Assembly: GCF_900105005.1 (NCBI RefSeq)
Contig: NZ_LT629748.1
Location: forward strand, 2,728,001 to 2,792,000
Length of the DNA: 64,000 nucleotides
Origin: Halopseudomonas litoralis
Lineage (GTDB): Bacteria > Pseudomonadota > Gammaproteobacteria > Pseudomonadales > Pseudomonadaceae
Direction: 5' to 3'
The position numbers were made by a program, and so were the translations under genes. Every line of letters starts with the position of its first letter. Position 1 is the stretch's first letter. The notes under the pieces were generated by a model that saw only the letters and a list, made by a program, of their open reading frames with translations, had not been told where the DNA came from and made no database searches. Below, piece after piece: positions 16,544 to 27,200 of the stretch.

Positions 16544-16692
16544 CCCACCTGCGCCAGGCCGGGCCGGACGCGCCCTGCAATGCTTGCCGTCGAGCAGGCT
16601 GGCGGTTCGGGCTGCAGGCTCGGCGGCAAATTGATATGCTAGGGCTCATTAGCTCCTGACGTTTTCTGCATCGCACAACGAGATAAACCACC

Positions 16693-18531
16693 ATGCCTGA
16701 TTATCGTTCCAAGACGTCCACCCACGGTCGCAACATGGCCGGCGCCCGCGCCCTGTGGCGCGCTACCGGCATGAAAGACGAAGACTTCAAGAAGCCGATC
16801 ATCGCCATCGCCAACTCCTTTACCCAGTTCGTGCCCGGTCATGTGCACCTGAAGGACATGGGCCAACTGGTCGCCCGCGAGATCGAAAAGGCCGGCGGTG
16901 TAGCCAAGGAATTCAATACCATCGCGGTGGATGACGGTATCGCCATGGGTCACGACGGCATGCTGTACTCCCTGCCGAGCCGCGAGATCATCGCCGACTC
17001 GGTGGAATACATGGTCAACGCCCACTGCGCTGATGCCATCGTGTGTATTTCCAACTGCGACAAGATCACTCCCGGCATGCTGATGGCCGCGTTGCGCCTG
17101 AACATCCCCGTGGTGTTCGTCTCCGGCGGCCCGATGGAAGCCGGCAAGACCAAGCTGGCCTCCCATGGTCTGGATCTGGTCGATGCCATGGTCGCCGCTG
17201 CCGATGACTCCTGCTCCGACGAAACTGTCGCCGAATACGAGCGCAGCGCCTGCCCTACGTGCGGCAGCTGCTCCGGCATGTTCACCGCCAACTCGATGAA
17301 CTGCCTCACCGAAGCCCTGGGCCTGTCCCTGCCGGGCAACGGCTCCCTGCTGGCCACTCACAGCGACCGCGAACAGCTGTTCCTGCGCGCGGGCCGCGTG
17401 GCGGTGGAACTCTGCAAACGCTACTACCAGGACCAGGACGAGTCAGTTCTGCCGCGCAATGTTGCCAACATCAAAGCGTTCGAGAACGCCATGACCCTGG
17501 ACATTGCTATGGGCGGCTCGACCAACACCATCCTGCACCTGCTGGCTGCGGCTCAGGAAGGCGATGTCGATTTCGATCTGCGCGATATTGATGAGTTGTC
17601 GCGCAAGGTGCCGCAGTTGTGCAAGGTGGCGCCGAACATCCAGAAGTACCACATGGAGGATGTTCACCGCGCCGGCGGCGTATTCTCGATTCTCGGCTCA
17701 CTGGCCCGCGGCGGCCTGCTCCATACCGATATACCCACGATCCACAGCAGGACCATGGCTGAGGCTATCGCCCAGTGGGATATCACCCAGACCAGCGATC
17801 CGGCCGTGCATGAGTTCTTCAAGGCCGGCCCGGCAGGCATTCCGACCCAGACCGCGTTCAGCCAGAGCACTCGCTGGCCGAGCCTGGATGATGATCGCGC
17901 TGAAGGCTGTATCCGCTCGGTCGAGCACGCCTACTCTGCGGAAGGGGGCCTGGCGGTGCTGTACGGCAACATCGCAATGGACGGCTGTGTGGTGAAAACT
18001 GCCGGCGTTGATGAGTCGATCCATGTATTTGAGGGCAGCGCCAAGATCTTCGAGAGTCAGGACAGCGCCGTGCGCGGCATTCTGGCCGACGAAGTAAAGG
18101 CCGGCGATGTGGTGATCATCCGCTACGAAGGCCCCAAAGGCGGCCCGGGCATGCAGGAAATGCTCTATCCCACCAGCTACCTGAAATCCAAGGGACTGGG
18201 TGCGGATTGTGCACTGCTGACCGACGGTCGCTTCTCCGGCGGCACCTCCGGCCTGTCCATCGGCCATGCTTCCCCCGAAGCTGCCGCAGGCGGAGCCATC
18301 GGTCTGGTGCAGGAAGGCGATCGCATCCTGATCGACATTCCCAATCGCACTATCAACCTGCTGGTGTCCGATGAGGAACTGTCGCATCGCCGCATCGAGC
18401 AGGACAAGAAAGGCTGGAAGCCAGTGGAAAAACGCCCACGCAAGGTGTCCACAGCGCTCAAAGCCTACGCCCTGCTGGCCACCAGTGCCGACAAGGGTGC
18501 AGTGCGCAACAAGGCGATGCTGGAAGACTGA
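16693..18531 (+). CDS. ilvD: Dihydroxy-acid dehydratase
   Basis: This 612-residue enzyme of the valine/isoleucine pathway dehydrates 2,3-dihydroxy-3-methyl acids. The iron-sulphur cysteines are visible in [12 protein letters not shown] and [18 protein letters not shown], and the substrate loop [18 protein letters not shown] is intact near residue 515. Length equals that of E. coli IlvD. It appears monocistronic; TATGCT at about 16635 could be its -10. No attenuator peptide is evident upstream. Confidence 0.96.
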   Translation: MPDYRSKTSTHGRNMAGARALWRATGMKDEDFKKPIIAIANSFTQFVPGHVHLKDMGQLVAREIEKAGGVAKEFNTIAVDDGIAMGHDGMLYSLPSREIIADSVEYMVNAHCADAIVCISNCDKITPGMLMAALRLNIPVVFVSGGPMEAGKTKLASHGLDLVDAMVAAADDSCSDETVAEYERSACPTCGSCSGMFTANSMNCLTEALGLSLPGNGSLLATHSDREQLFLRAGRVAVELCKRYYQDQDESVLPRNVANIKAFENAMTLDIAMGGSTNTILHLLAAAQEGDVDFDLRDIDELSRKVPQLCKVAPNIQKYHMEDVHRAGGVFSILGSLARGGLLHTDIPTIHSRTMAEAIAQWDITQTSDPAVHEFFKAGPAGIPTQTAFSQSTRWPSLDDDRAEGCIRSVEHAYSAEGGLAVLYGNIAMDGCVVKTAGVDESIHVFEGSAKIFESQDSAVRGILADEVKAGDVVIIRYEGPKGGPGMQEMLYPTSYLKSKGLGADCALLTDGRFSGGTSGLSIGHASPEAAAGGAIGLVQEGDRILIDIPNRTINLLVSDEELSHRRIEQDKKGWKPVEKRPRKVSTALKAYALLATSADKGAVRNKAMLED

Positions 18532-18539
18532 TTTGGGCA

Positions 18540-18565
18540 GGCGGAGTGGCTACGGCTACTCCGCC
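18540..18565. terminator. Hairpin at the end of ilvD and of the DUF1090 gene
   Basis: GGCGGAGTGGC and GCTACTCCGCC pair over 11 positions with one G-U around a TACG tetraloop. It begins nine bases after the ilvD stop, and the last ten bases are coding sequence of the convergent DUF1090 gene. No T run follows on either strand, so termination is plausible but not proven. Confidence 0.4.
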
Positions 18566-18927
18566 CTCGCCTCCCCTAGCTCCTTCAACGCTTCAGCCAA
18601 CTTACCCTCACGCTTGTCGATCTTTTCCTGATCGCCCTTGCGGATGGCTTCGGCCAGTTCATCCCGGCGCTCTTCCACTTCCGCCTCGCTTTCACCGATA
18701 CGCTGGCCCCGCTCAGCCGCAAGACCTGCTTCGCTGCAGTTGGCACGCATTTCTTGCAACGCCTTGCTCAACCCGCGTACCTGTTGCTGATTGTCGGCAG
18801 CCTCGGCTTGTTGCAGCCGCTCGGTGATGCGTTGCTCCTTGTCGGCACAGGTTTCCTGACCACCCGCCGGGGTTTGCGCCTGAACCGGCATTGCCAGCAA
18901 CAGCGCCACCAATAATGTCTTGCTCAT
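18556..18927 (-). CDS. DUF1090 periplasmic protein
   Basis: This 123-residue protein has a signal peptide (MSKTLLVALLLAMPVQAQ, cleavage near residue 18) and a highly charged helical mature part with two cysteines (ETCADKEQRI and MRANCSEAGL). The spacing of the Cys residues and the final repeated Glu/Lys helix match DUF1090 (YqjC-type) proteins. It is probably periplasmic; the function is not known. It is convergent with ilvD. Confidence 0.85.
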   Translation of the reverse strand: MSKTLLVALLLAMPVQAQTPAGGQETCADKEQRITERLQQAEAADNQQQVRGLSKALQEMRANCSEAGLAAERGQRIGESEAEVEERRDELAEAIRKGDQEKIDKREGKLAEALKELGEARAE

Positions 18928-19111
18928 AAGCCTGCTCCGTATCTGGAATCCCAGACACCAGCATAGACAATCGCCTGAAAAATCAATGGCGGTCCTGACA
19001 ATCAGCTTATTCAGCTAACAGACAGGTCGAACTTCACCACTCCCGGCGGTCGAATTTTCAACAGGGCCCAGGTCTGTTGACCTCCGGCCTCCACCATTAC
19101 TGGAGAACCCC

Positions 19112-19651
19112 ATGACTCAATCACTGCAAGGCAAACGCGTGGCTATCCTGGTGACTGACGGCTTCGAGCAAGTCGAACTGACCGGCCCCAGGGAAGCTCT
19201 GGAGAAAGCCGGCGTCCGCGCCGATATCATTTCATCTGAATCAGGCAAGGTGGCCGGCTGGAATCACACTACCCCGGCCGACGAATTTGAGGTCGACAAT
19301 ACCTTCGACCGCATCCGCCTTGATGACTATGACGCTCTGCTGTTACCCGGCGGCGTGGTCAATTCTGACAATATCCGCAGCAATGAGATGGCCCAGGAGC
19401 TGGTCCGTGATGCTGCCCGTACGAACAAGACCATCGCCGTGATCTGTCACGGCAGCTGGCTGCTGATTTCCGCCGGTGTTGTGCAAGGCAAGACCATCAC
19501 TAGCTGGCCCTCACTGAGCGATGATCTGAAGAACGCCGGCGCCAACTGGGTCGACCAGCAGGTGGTGGTCGACGGCGACCTGATCAGCAGCCGCAAACCT
19601 GATGACATTCCTGCTTTCAGTCAGGCTGTCATCGACGCCCTGGCGGCATAG
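19112..19651 (+). CDS. DJ-1/PfpI family protein (type 1 glutamine amidotransferase fold)
   Basis: The product has 179 residues. VAILVTDGFEQVELTGPREAL at the start, an acidic residue near residue 22, and the nucleophile elbow AVICHGSWLL (Cys near residue 114) define the PfpI/YhbO group. Such proteins act as proteases, deglycases or stress chaperones depending on subgroup, so the activity is uncertain. TGGAGAA before the ATG fixes the start. It stands alone between DUF1090 and folA. Confidence 0.88.
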   Translation: MTQSLQGKRVAILVTDGFEQVELTGPREALEKAGVRADIISSESGKVAGWNHTTPADEFEVDNTFDRIRLDDYDALLLPGGVVNSDNIRSNEMAQELVRDAARTNKTIAVICHGSWLLISAGVVQGKTITSWPSLSDDLKNAGANWVDQQVVVDGDLISSRKPDDIPAFSQAVIDALAA

Positions 19652-19671
19652 GACCAGTGCGCCGTCACGGA

Positions 19672-19718
19672 AAGCGCTCGTGGGAGGGGCGCCTCGCCGC
19701 GACGGCGTGCGTAGCGCC
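19672..19718. repeat. REP-like intergenic sequence
   Basis: The region GTGGGAGGGGCGCCTCGCCGC with neighbouring GCGC/GCGCC pairing resembles Pseudomonas REP-type repeats. It lies in the convergent gap between the PfpI-like gene and folA. Only one copy was seen in the window, so the assignment is by recollection of the consensus, not by comparison. Confidence 0.4.
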
Positions 19719-19751
19719 ACTGGGTTTACCTGGCCCCCGGAAGGAGGGCAA

Positions 19752-20264
19752 TCAGCTGATATTCGGTTGAATCCAGGTTTCGAAAACGTAGGCTGGTGTC
19801 GTCTCGCCGGCGGCATGCGCTTCGCTCTCGAGCAGCTGCCAACCAGTGAATTCCGGAAAAAATGCATCCCCCTGTACCGCAAGGTCGATACGGGTCAGAT
19901 AGATCCGACTGGCCAGCGGCAGTGCCTCGGCATAGAGCTGGCCGCCACCGATCAATATGACTTCTTCAACACCCTGGTCATGCGCCCACTCATCGGCACG
20001 GGCAACAGCCTCTTCCAGGTTGGCAAACACCTCTGCGCCTTCCAGTTGCAGATCAGCCTGGCGACTGACCACCAGATTGAGCCTGCCGGGCAGCGGCCGC
20101 CCCAGCGAATCCCAGGTTTTGCGGCCCATGATGATGGGCTTGCCCAGCGTGGTCTGCTTGAAGTGCTTGAGGTCTGCCGGCAGATGCCATGGCATGTGAT
20201 TGTCCAGCCCGATCACCCGGTCATGTGCGCAGGCGGCAATCAGCGAGAGAGGGAGTCTTTTCAT
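19752..20264 (-). CDS. folA: Dihydrofolate reductase
   Basis: This 170-residue enzyme reduces dihydrofolate with NADPH. DNHMPWHLPADLKHFK contains the conserved Trp and the catalytic Asp, and GRKTWDSLGRPLPGR and LIGGGQLYAEAL form cofactor sites. The ATG at 20264 lies two bases after the thyA stop, so the two genes are coupled: ThyA produces the dihydrofolate that FolA recycles. An upstream TTG in frame is less likely. Confidence 0.95.
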   Translation of the reverse strand: MKRLPLSLIAACAHDRVIGLDNHMPWHLPADLKHFKQTTLGKPIIMGRKTWDSLGRPLPGRLNLVVSRQADLQLEGAEVFANLEEAVARADEWAHDQGVEEVILIGGGQLYAEALPLASRIYLTRIDLAVQGDAFFPEFTGWQLLESEAHAAGETTPAYVFETWIQPNIS

Positions 20265-20266
20265 GC

Positions 20267-21061
20267 TCAAACCGCCACCGGCGCTTTGATATGCGGGTGG
20301 GACTGGTAGTCTTCCAGAGTGAAATCATCGAAGGTGAAGGAAAACAGATCCCTGACCTCCGGATTAAGCCGCATCGTCGGCAATGGCAAGGGCTCACGGC
20401 TCAATTGCAGATCGGTCTGCTCGATATGGTTGGCGTACAGGTGGCAATCGCCGCCGGTCCAGACAAACTCCCCAGGCTGCAGATCGCAGACCTGGGCGAC
20501 CATCAATGTCAGCAGCGCATAGCTGGCGATATTGAACGGCACGCCAAGGAAGATATCCGCCGAGCGCTGATACAGCTGGCAACTCAGCTTGCCGTCAGCC
20601 ACGTAGAACTGAAACAGTGCGTGACACGGCGGCAATGCCATCTCATCCACCAGCGCGGGGTTCCAGGCGGAGACAATCAGCCTGCGGGAATCGGGGTTGG
20701 TCTTGATCATCTCCAGCAGTTTGCTGATCTGATCGATCGACTCGCCGTTGGGTGCCGGCCAGCTGCGCCACTGATAGCCATAAACCGGCCCCAGGTCGCC
20801 ATTCTCATCAGCCCATTCATCCCATATGGAGACGCCGTTTTCCTTCAGGTAACGAATGTTGGTATCGCCCTGCAGGAACCACAGCAGCTCATGCACGATG
20901 GATTTCAGATGACATTTCTTGGTCGTGACCATGGGAAAGCCGTCGGCCAGATCAAAGCGCATCTGATGACCGAACACACTCCAGGTACCGGTCCCGGTGC
21001 GATCACTCTTGAAGGTGCCGGATTCACGCACCCGGCGCATGAGGTCAAGATACTGTTTCAT
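20267..21061 (-). CDS. thyA: Thymidylate synthase
   Basis: The 264-residue ThyA has the same length as the E. coli enzyme. The catalytic cysteine is in [12 protein letters not shown], and the Arg loop ([10 protein letters not shown]) and the folate-binding C-terminus are intact. It methylates dUMP using methylene-tetrahydrofolate. Its start lies inside the end of lgt (17-base overlap) and folA follows at once, giving the operon lgt-thyA-folA on the minus strand. Confidence 0.96.
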   Translation of the reverse strand: MKQYLDLMRRVRESGTFKSDRTGTGTWSVFGHQMRFDLADGFPMVTTKKCHLKSIVHELLWFLQGDTNIRYLKENGVSIWDEWADENGDLGPVYGYQWRSWPAPNGESIDQISKLLEMIKTNPDSRRLIVSAWNPALVDEMALPPCHALFQFYVADGKLSCQLYQRSADIFLGVPFNIASYALLTLMVAQVCDLQPGEFVWTGGDCHLYANHIEQTDLQLSREPLPLPTMRLNPEVRDLFSFTFDDFTLEDYQSHPHIKAPVAV

Positions 21062-21851
21062 GCTTTACGTCCTCTTTGCGGTAGGCCCACCACATCAATG
21101 CGGCGCCCGCCAGAATCATGGGTATACAGAGCAGCTGACCCATGGTCAGCCAGCCAAACGCCAGGTAGCCAAGATGGGCATCCGGCTCACGAACAAACTC
21201 GACGATGAAGCGGAACAGCCCGTAACAGATGCCGAACAGACCACTGACCGCCATGGTCGGACGCGGCTTGCGCGAATAGATCCACAGAATGGCAAACAGC
21301 GCCACACCCTCAAGGGCAAACTGATACAGCTGCGAAGGATGTCGCGCCAGCTGCGCCGGATCGGTGGGGAAGACCATGGCCCAGGGCACATCGGTGGCTC
21401 TTCCCCATAGTTCGGCATTGATGAAGTTGCCGATACGCCCTGCACCGAGGCCTATCGGCACCAATGGCGCGATGAAGTCCATCAGCTGGAAGAAGCTCTT
21501 GCCGTGACGCCGGGAGAACCACAACACCGCCAACAGCACGCCGACCAGCCCGCCATGGAAGGACATACCGCCCTTCCAAATCTGCAATACCAGTGACGGG
21601 TCGTTCAGGTACGAGGCCAGATCATAGAAAAGAACATAGCCCAATCGGCCACCGGCAATCACCCCCAGCGCCACCCAGAACACCAGGTCGGACAGTGTTT
21701 CCGAGGTCCATTTAGGATCAAAGCGCTGCAGCCGGCGACTGGCCAGCCACCATGCACCACCGATGCCGATCAGATACATCAGACCGTACCAGTGAATCTG
21801 CAACGGACCAAGTGAGAGGGCGACAGGATCAATCTGCGGATAAGTCAGCAT
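21045..21851 (-). CDS. lgt: Prolipoprotein diacylglyceryl transferase
   Basis: This 268-residue protein with seven hydrophobic helices has [14 protein letters not shown] and the Lgt signature [16 protein letters not shown] near residue 140, including the essential Arg and the Asn-Glu pair. It transfers diacylglycerol to the lipobox Cys of prolipoproteins at the inner membrane. It is the first gene before thyA and overlaps it, the usual order in proteobacteria. Confidence 0.96.
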   Translation of the reverse strand: MLTYPQIDPVALSLGPLQIHWYGLMYLIGIGGAWWLASRRLQRFDPKWTSETLSDLVFWVALGVIAGGRLGYVLFYDLASYLNDPSLVLQIWKGGMSFHGGLVGVLLAVLWFSRRHGKSFFQLMDFIAPLVPIGLGAGRIGNFINAELWGRATDVPWAMVFPTDPAQLARHPSQLYQFALEGVALFAILWIYSRKPRPTMAVSGLFGICYGLFRFIVEFVREPDAHLGYLAFGWLTMGQLLCIPMILAGAALMWWAYRKEDVKHETVS

Positions 21852-21860
21852 GGATGCTCT

Positions 21861-22643
21861 CTAGAGTAGAAAATTGATACCTACCGACACCAGCAACAGG
21901 GCAAAGAGCCGCTTGAGCAGGCGTTGGGACAGTCTGTGGGCCAGCCGCGCACCGTATCCGGCAAAGAATACACTGGTCGCGGCAATACCGATCAGGGCGG
22001 GCAGGTAGACATAACCCAGACTCCAGCCGGGCAATGTCTCAACCGACCAGCCAGTCCACATAAAGCTGATCGCGCCAGCCACGGCAATCGGCATGCCGCA
22101 GGCCGCAGACGTTGCCACCGCCTGCTGCATCGGCAGACTGCGCCATACCAGGAAAGGCACGGTCAGCGAGCCGCCACCGATACCGAAAATGGATGACGCC
22201 CAGCCGATCACCCCTCCTGCCGCAATCAACCCGGGTTTACCTGGCTCGCCGAGGGCAGCCTTGGGTTTCAACTCGAAGGCCATCTGGATCGCCACACAGA
22301 TGGCGAATACGCCGATGATCTTCTGCAGCAATGGGCCGCTGAGCGTCGAGGCGGTAACCGCACCGAGGAAACCGCCAAAGACGATGCCCAGCGCCATCCA
22401 CATAAACAGCGGCCAGCGGACCGCCCCCATCTTGTTGTGCGCACGCACCGAGTTGATCGAGGTGAAGGCGATGGTGGCCAGTGATGTGCCAACGGCCATA
22501 TGCGTCAATACTTCGGGAGCAAAGCCCTGCAGTGCAAAACTGTAAACCAGTACCGGAACGATGATCATGCCACCGCCCACGCCGAACAGGCCGGCCAGTA
22601 CGCCAGCAAAGCCGCCGAGTACCAGATAGATGACAAATTCCAT
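21861..22643 (-). CDS. TSUP (TauE/SafE) family membrane permease
   Basis: The product is a 260-residue polytopic protein with about eight helices and the duplicated glycine-rich motif of TSUP permeases: GLFGVGGGMIIVPVL in the first half and SSIFGIGGGSLTVPFL in the second. Family members export sulfite or other sulfur-containing anions, so the substrate is unknown here. The ATG at 22643 with GGGGAG upstream is preferred to an open extension to 22823 that has no family similarity. It is only nine bases upstream of lgt. Confidence 0.85.
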   Translation of the reverse strand: MEFVIYLVLGGFAGVLAGLFGVGGGMIIVPVLVYSFALQGFAPEVLTHMAVGTSLATIAFTSINSVRAHNKMGAVRWPLFMWMALGIVFGGFLGAVTASTLSGPLLQKIIGVFAICVAIQMAFELKPKAALGEPGKPGLIAAGGVIGWASSIFGIGGGSLTVPFLVWRSLPMQQAVATSAACGMPIAVAGAISFMWTGWSVETLPGWSLGYVYLPALIGIAATSVFFAGYGARLAHRLSQRLLKRLFALLLVSVGINFLL

Positions 22644-22796
22644 TATTGCTCCCCATGATGCGCTGCATGTCGAACGACAGCGGGTCCCGCACAATGCGCT
22701 AGTGTATCGAAAACCGGCTCGCACCGCTGCCCCGGATCGCATGAGGCATGGCAACGCGGAAGCCGGTAGACTGAGGCAAACCATCAGGAGACAGCC

Positions 22797-23543
22797 ATGT
22801 GTCTGATTGCTTTCGCTTGGCAACTGTCAGGCCAGCCATTGGTGTTGCTCGGCAACCGCGACGAATTCCATCCCCGACCGACACGGGAGGCCAGTTTCTG
22901 GACCGGTGAAGGCCATCCCGAGCTATTGGCCGGCAAGGACCTGCAAGCCGGCGGCACCTGGCTGGGGGTGACCCGCAGTGGACGTTTCGCCGCGCTGACC
23001 AATATTCGCTCCCCGGGCGCGCGTCCCGGCCCGCGTTCGCGGGGCAAGCTGGTTCTGGATTATCTGACCGGCGACATGTCGCCAGAGGATTACATGCGCA
23101 GCCTGACAGACGATATCGATGGCTATGCGGGCTTCAATCTGCTGGCCGGAACGGCGCAGCAACTCTGGCATCTGAACAGCGAGGAACGCCAGGCACAGGC
23201 GCTGCAGCCGGGCATCTATGGCCTGTCGAACGCATCATTGAACAGCCCCTGGCCCAAATTGCAGACCTTGTGTCACGGCCTGGAAGCCAATCTCAGCGCA
23301 GACCAGGAAACCCTGCTGAGCCTGCTCAAGGACAGCAACGAGTACCCGGACGCACAACTGCCCAACAGCGGCGTCAACCTGGAATGGGAGCGTCGCCTGT
23401 CAGCAACCTTCATCCTCGGTGAGGACTATGGCACACGCGCCAGCAGCCTGCTGACCATCAATGCTGAGCAGCGCATCAGTTTTCGTGAGCAGAGTTTCGG
23501 ACCACAGGGAAGTCATCAAGGCGACTCCAGCTGGTATTTCTGA
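22797..23543 (+). CDS. TANGO2/NRDE family protein
   Basis: The protein has 248 residues and starts MCLIAFAW with GNRDEFHPRPT (Asn-Arg-Asp-Glu) soon after, the motif that names the NRDE (DUF833) family. The N-terminal Cys would become residue 1 after Met removal, suggesting an Ntn-hydrolase-like fold. Eukaryotic TANGO2 is linked to haem or lipid handling, but the bacterial role is not settled. CAGGAGA six bases upstream fixes the start. The 3' end is 11 bases from the convergent ptsP. Confidence 0.87.
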   Translation: MCLIAFAWQLSGQPLVLLGNRDEFHPRPTREASFWTGEGHPELLAGKDLQAGGTWLGVTRSGRFAALTNIRSPGARPGPRSRGKLVLDYLTGDMSPEDYMRSLTDDIDGYAGFNLLAGTAQQLWHLNSEERQAQALQPGIYGLSNASLNSPWPKLQTLCHGLEANLSADQETLLSLLKDSNEYPDAQLPNSGVNLEWERRLSATFILGEDYGTRASSLLTINAEQRISFREQSFGPQGSHQGDSSWYF

Positions 23544-23554
23544 GGTGATGATGC

Positions 23555-25831
23555 TCAGCGCACCAGCATGAGTACTTTGCCGAGTCCCATCTTGCGTAGC
23601 GCCAGGTGCAGGATACTTTGCACCAGATAGGCGTTATCCTGACTCAAGGCTTCGTTGAGCAGCGCCTGGGCATCGCTCAGGCGAATCTGGCGCAGCAGCC
23701 ATTTGACTCGCGGCAGGTTGGTCGCATTCATGGACAGCACATCACAGCCCATCGCCAGCAGCAGAACCGCCGCAGCTGGATCACCCGCCATCTCACCGCA
23801 TACGCTCATCGGCTTGCCGGCCTCCCTGCAGGCCCGAGCGACCAGCATCAGCGCCTGCAGTACCGCCGGATGCAGCGAATGATACAGATCGGCCACCCGC
23901 GGATTGTTGCGGTCAACCGCCAACAGGTACTGGGTCAGGTCGTTGGTGCCGACTGACAGAAAGTCGACCCGCTGCGCCAGCTCACGCGCCTGGTAAACCG
24001 CAGCCGGCACCTCGATCATCACCCCTACCGGCGGCATGGGGACCGAGATGCCCTCATCCAGCACCTCGCCATGAGCGCGGTGGATCAGGTGCAAGGCCTC
24101 CTCAACCTCATTCACGCTGCTGATCATCGGCAACATGATACGCAGATTTTCCAGCCCTTCGCTGGCCTTGAGCATGGCGCGGATCTGTACCAGGAAGATT
24201 TCCGGGTGATCCAGGGTGACGCGGATGCCACGCCAGCCGAGGAAAGGGTTGTCTTCCTTGATCGGGAAGTAGCTGAGGGCCTTGTCACCACCCACATCCA
24301 GCGTCCGCATGGTCACAGGCAACGGATGGAAGGCTTCCAGCTGCGCCCGGTAGGTGGCCTGCTGCTCTTTCTCGCTGGGGAAGCGATCCAGAATCATGAA
24401 CGGCACTTCGGTACGGTACAGCCCCACGCCTTCCGCACCCCGGTCCAGTGAACGGGCAATATCGGCAAACAGACCTGTGTTGACCCATAGCGGTACGCGG
24501 TGACCATCCAGTGTCACGCAGGGCTCGGCACGCAGCTTCTCCAGGCCGTGGGACAGCTCCATTTCCTCGCGGATCAGCTCACGGTAATGCCGCCGCAACT
24601 CCTGGGAGGGGTTGGAGTAGACTTCACCGGCGTTGCCGTCGACGATCAGCTCCAGTTTGTCCATACGAAGGTACGGCAGATCCACCGCACCCATGACCGT
24701 GGGTATGCCCATCGCCCGCGCCAGAATTGCCACATGCGAGCTGCCCGAGCCCAGCACCGACACCAGACCGACCAGCCTGTCCTTGGGCACCTCACCGAGC
24801 ATCGCCGGAGTCAGTTCTTCAGCTACCAGAATGGTCTTTCTCGGGAATGTCAGCCGTTGACGACCGGCTTCCTGCAGGCAGGCCAGCAATCGGCGGCCCA
24901 GATCCTTGATATCCGCAGCGCGCTCCTGCAGATAGGGGTCATCCATCAGCTCGAAACGGGCCACATGGGCATTGATGACGTCGCGCAGGGCGCCCTGGGC
25001 CCACTGCCCCTGGCGGATACCGGCAATAATTTCATTACCCAGCGAGGAGTCATCCAACATCATCAGGTATACGTCGAACAGAGCCAGCTCTTCGGGACGC
25101 AGCTGCGCGGCGAGCTTGGCGGACAGGCGCTTGATATCAGCATGGACTGCCTCCACCGCCTTGCGATACAGGGCGATCTCGGCATCGATATCCTTCACTT
25201 CCTTGTCCGGCACCGCCTTCAGATCCGCTGGCGGCAACATCACCACAGCACGGCCGATAGCTACCCCCGGCGCACCGGGAACAGCGTCGAAGCGGGTATC
25301 CTGAATCACCTCGCCGGCCCATCCCAGACCCCGCATCGCTCCCGTCGCCTCAGCGTGGGCGATGACCCCGGCCAGCTGAGCGCTCATGGTGACGAGAAAG
25401 GATTCCTCCACTTCATCAAACTGACGGCGGTCCTTCTGCTGGATAACCAGTACACCCATCACCTGTCGATGATGGATGATGGGCACGCCGAGAAAGGAGG
25501 CATAGCGCTCTTCGCCGGTTTCGACAAAATAACGGAAACGCGGGTGGGCGGCTGCGTCTTCCAGGTTGACCGGCTCTTCACGGATACCCACATAACCCAC
25601 CAGCCCCTCGTTGCTGCCCAAGCTGACAACACCGACGGCATCCTTGTTCAGGCCTTCGGTGGCCATCAGTTCGTAACGATCGGTATCCGGATTCAGCAGA
25701 TAGACGGAACACACGTGGGTTTCCATCGCTTCGCGCACGCGATACACGATGATATTCAGCGCCGAAGCCAGATCCTTCGCCGCATTGACCTCCTGGACAA
25801 TGCGCCTGAGCGTATTCAGCATGTTCAGCAT
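23555..25831 (-). CDS. ptsP: Nitrogen phosphotransferase enzyme I (PtsP, EI-Ntr)
   Basis: The 758-residue protein has an N-terminal GAF domain (about 15-155), then PTS enzyme I domains. The phosphorylated His is in [15 protein letters not shown], the PEP-binding region has [14 protein letters not shown] and EVPAAVYQA segments, and the active Cys is in [10 protein letters not shown]. It phosphorylates NPr in the nitrogen-related PTS. The first ATG overlaps the rppH stop; a second ATG three codons later (25822) resembles the usual Pseudomonas start. Confidence 0.94.
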   Translation of the reverse strand: MLNMLNTLRRIVQEVNAAKDLASALNIIVYRVREAMETHVCSVYLLNPDTDRYELMATEGLNKDAVGVVSLGSNEGLVGYVGIREEPVNLEDAAAHPRFRYFVETGEERYASFLGVPIIHHRQVMGVLVIQQKDRRQFDEVEESFLVTMSAQLAGVIAHAEATGAMRGLGWAGEVIQDTRFDAVPGAPGVAIGRAVVMLPPADLKAVPDKEVKDIDAEIALYRKAVEAVHADIKRLSAKLAAQLRPEELALFDVYLMMLDDSSLGNEIIAGIRQGQWAQGALRDVINAHVARFELMDDPYLQERAADIKDLGRRLLACLQEAGRQRLTFPRKTILVAEELTPAMLGEVPKDRLVGLVSVLGSGSSHVAILARAMGIPTVMGAVDLPYLRMDKLELIVDGNAGEVYSNPSQELRRHYRELIREEMELSHGLEKLRAEPCVTLDGHRVPLWVNTGLFADIARSLDRGAEGVGLYRTEVPFMILDRFPSEKEQQATYRAQLEAFHPLPVTMRTLDVGGDKALSYFPIKEDNPFLGWRGIRVTLDHPEIFLVQIRAMLKASEGLENLRIMLPMISSVNEVEEALHLIHRAHGEVLDEGISVPMPPVGVMIEVPAAVYQARELAQRVDFLSVGTNDLTQYLLAVDRNNPRVADLYHSLHPAVLQALMLVARACREAGKPMSVCGEMAGDPAAAVLLLAMGCDVLSMNATNLPRVKWLLRQIRLSDAQALLNEALSQDNAYLVQSILHLALRKMGLGKVLMLVR

Positions 25832-26316
25832 TCGCTCAACTCACTCAGCGGCACACTCGGCGCCAGCTCCTTCATTGCCCGGCGATAGACATCCCGCTTG
25901 AAGGCCACCACCTGGCCCAGCGGATACCAATAGCTGACCCAGCGCCAGCCATCGAACTCGGGCTTGGCGGTTCTGGTCATGCACACACGTTCATCTGCAC
26001 AGGTCAGGCGCAGCAGGAACCATTTCTGTTTCTGGCCGACACATACGGGCTGGGAGTGACTGCGGATCAACCGTTGCGGCAAACGATAGCGTAGCCAGCC
26101 ACGGGTACAGGCGAGGATTTCAACGTCTTCGGGAAACAGGCCGACTTCTTCATGCAATTCACGATACAGCGCCTGCTCGGGGCTCTCATGATGCTGAATG
26201 CCACCCTGGGGAAACTGCCAGGCCTCCTGACCGATACGCCTGGCCCATAGCACCTGCCCCAACCCGTTGGTCAGGATAATGCCTACATTGGGACGAAAGC
26301 CGTCGGAGTCGATCAC
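25825..26316 (-). CDS. rppH: RNA pyrophosphohydrolase
   Basis: This 163-residue Nudix hydrolase has the box [20 protein letters not shown] and the family start [15 protein letters not shown]. It removes pyrophosphate from the 5' end of mRNA to trigger decay. The GTG start at 26316 is supported by AAGGAT upstream; the frame extends to 26355 without similarity. The stop overlaps ptsP, and this rppH-ptsP pair is conserved in gammaproteobacteria. Confidence 0.94.
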   Translation of the reverse strand: MIDSDGFRPNVGIILTNGLGQVLWARRIGQEAWQFPQGGIQHHESPEQALYRELHEEVGLFPEDVEILACTRGWLRYRLPQRLIRSHSQPVCVGQKQKWFLLRLTCADERVCMTRTAKPEFDGWRWVSYWYPLGQVVAFKRDVYRRAMKELAPSVPLSELSEC

Positions 26317-26459
26317 TGCCGGTATCCTTATCTGTTGTCTTCTGCATTGTTCCACAAAGACGCGCGTACCAGCAATTGCATAAATCCCCCTACTCCAAGC
26401 ATTTATTCTGCGCCTGAATTATCCTTGCTGCTTCGTTATACCGATAACAGGAGTATTCC

Positions 26460-27116
26460 GTGGCACTGGCCATTTTCGACCTCGACAACACGCTGCTGGG
26501 CACCGACAGTGACAATGCCTGGGGGGAGTTCGCCGTTGCGCACAATATCGTCGATGCGCAGACCTACGGCACACGCAACACCCGGTTCTTCAATGATTAT
26601 CTGGATGGCAAGCTGGACGTCAACGACTATCTGGACTTCTGTCTGGAGCCGCTGGGCCAGCATGACCGCGAGCAGTTGGAACAATGGCATGCCCAGTTCA
26701 TGCAGGAAAAGATTGAGCCATTCATTCTGCCCAAGGCGCTGGAGCTGATCGCCCACCACGAGCAGGCGGGTGACACCACCATGATCATCACCGCCACCAA
26801 CCGCTTCGTCGCCGGCCCCATCGGCCGCCGCTACGGCATCGACATCATGCTGGCCTCCGAATGCGAAGAAGTGGATGGGCGCTACACCGGGCGTTCCTGC
26901 GACATACCCTGCTTCCGCGAGGGCAAGGTCTCCCGGCTGGAGCGCTGGCTGGGTGAAACCGATAACACTCTGGCGGGCGCTTATTTCTACAGCGATTCGC
27001 GCAACGACCTGCCACTGCTGTCGATGGTCGATAACCCGGTGGCCGTGGACCCGGACGATGTGCTGCGCAGCCATGCCGAGCAGCATGGCTGGCCTATAAT
27101 CAGCCTGCGTGGCTGA
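26460..27116 (+). CDS. HAD subfamily IB phosphatase, candidate histidinol-phosphatase
   Basis: This 218-residue HAD hydrolase has motif I FDLDNTLLG, a helical cap (about 15-85), motif II around ITATNR, and motifs III/IV with the Lys near GKVSRLE and YSDSRNDLPLL. It looks SerB-like. In P. aeruginosa the gene in this position beside rppH-ptsP has been reported, as I recall, to be a histidinol-phosphate phosphatase; phosphoserine phosphatase is the alternative. The GTG start has CAGGAG seven bases before it. A strong terminator follows. Confidence 0.8.
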   Translation: MALAIFDLDNTLLGTDSDNAWGEFAVAHNIVDAQTYGTRNTRFFNDYLDGKLDVNDYLDFCLEPLGQHDREQLEQWHAQFMQEKIEPFILPKALELIAHHEQAGDTTMIITATNRFVAGPIGRRYGIDIMLASECEEVDGRYTGRSCDIPCFREGKVSRLERWLGETDNTLAGAYFYSDSRNDLPLLSMVDNPVAVDPDDVLRSHAEQHGWPIISLRG

Positions 27117-27147
27117 CATTCGCCTACACAAACAAGCCGCATAAATT

Positions 27148-27184
27148 AAAAAGGCCCCGGCAGCTGAGCTGAAGGGGCCTTTTT
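27148..27184. terminator. Bidirectional Rho-independent terminator
   Basis: AAAAAGGCCCC and GGGGCCTTTTT form an 11-base perfect inverted repeat around a 15-base loop. A tracts precede and T tracts follow, so it works on both strands. It sits between the convergent HAD phosphatase gene (stop 27116) and rlmI (stop 27201). Confidence 0.92.
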
Positions 27185-27200
27185 CGTGCCTTGCTGCAGG

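Noticed and set aside
24500..25888. 462-codon plus-strand frame opposite ptsP
   Set aside because: Same reasoning: antisense shadow with Gln/His-rich composition and no recognisable domain.
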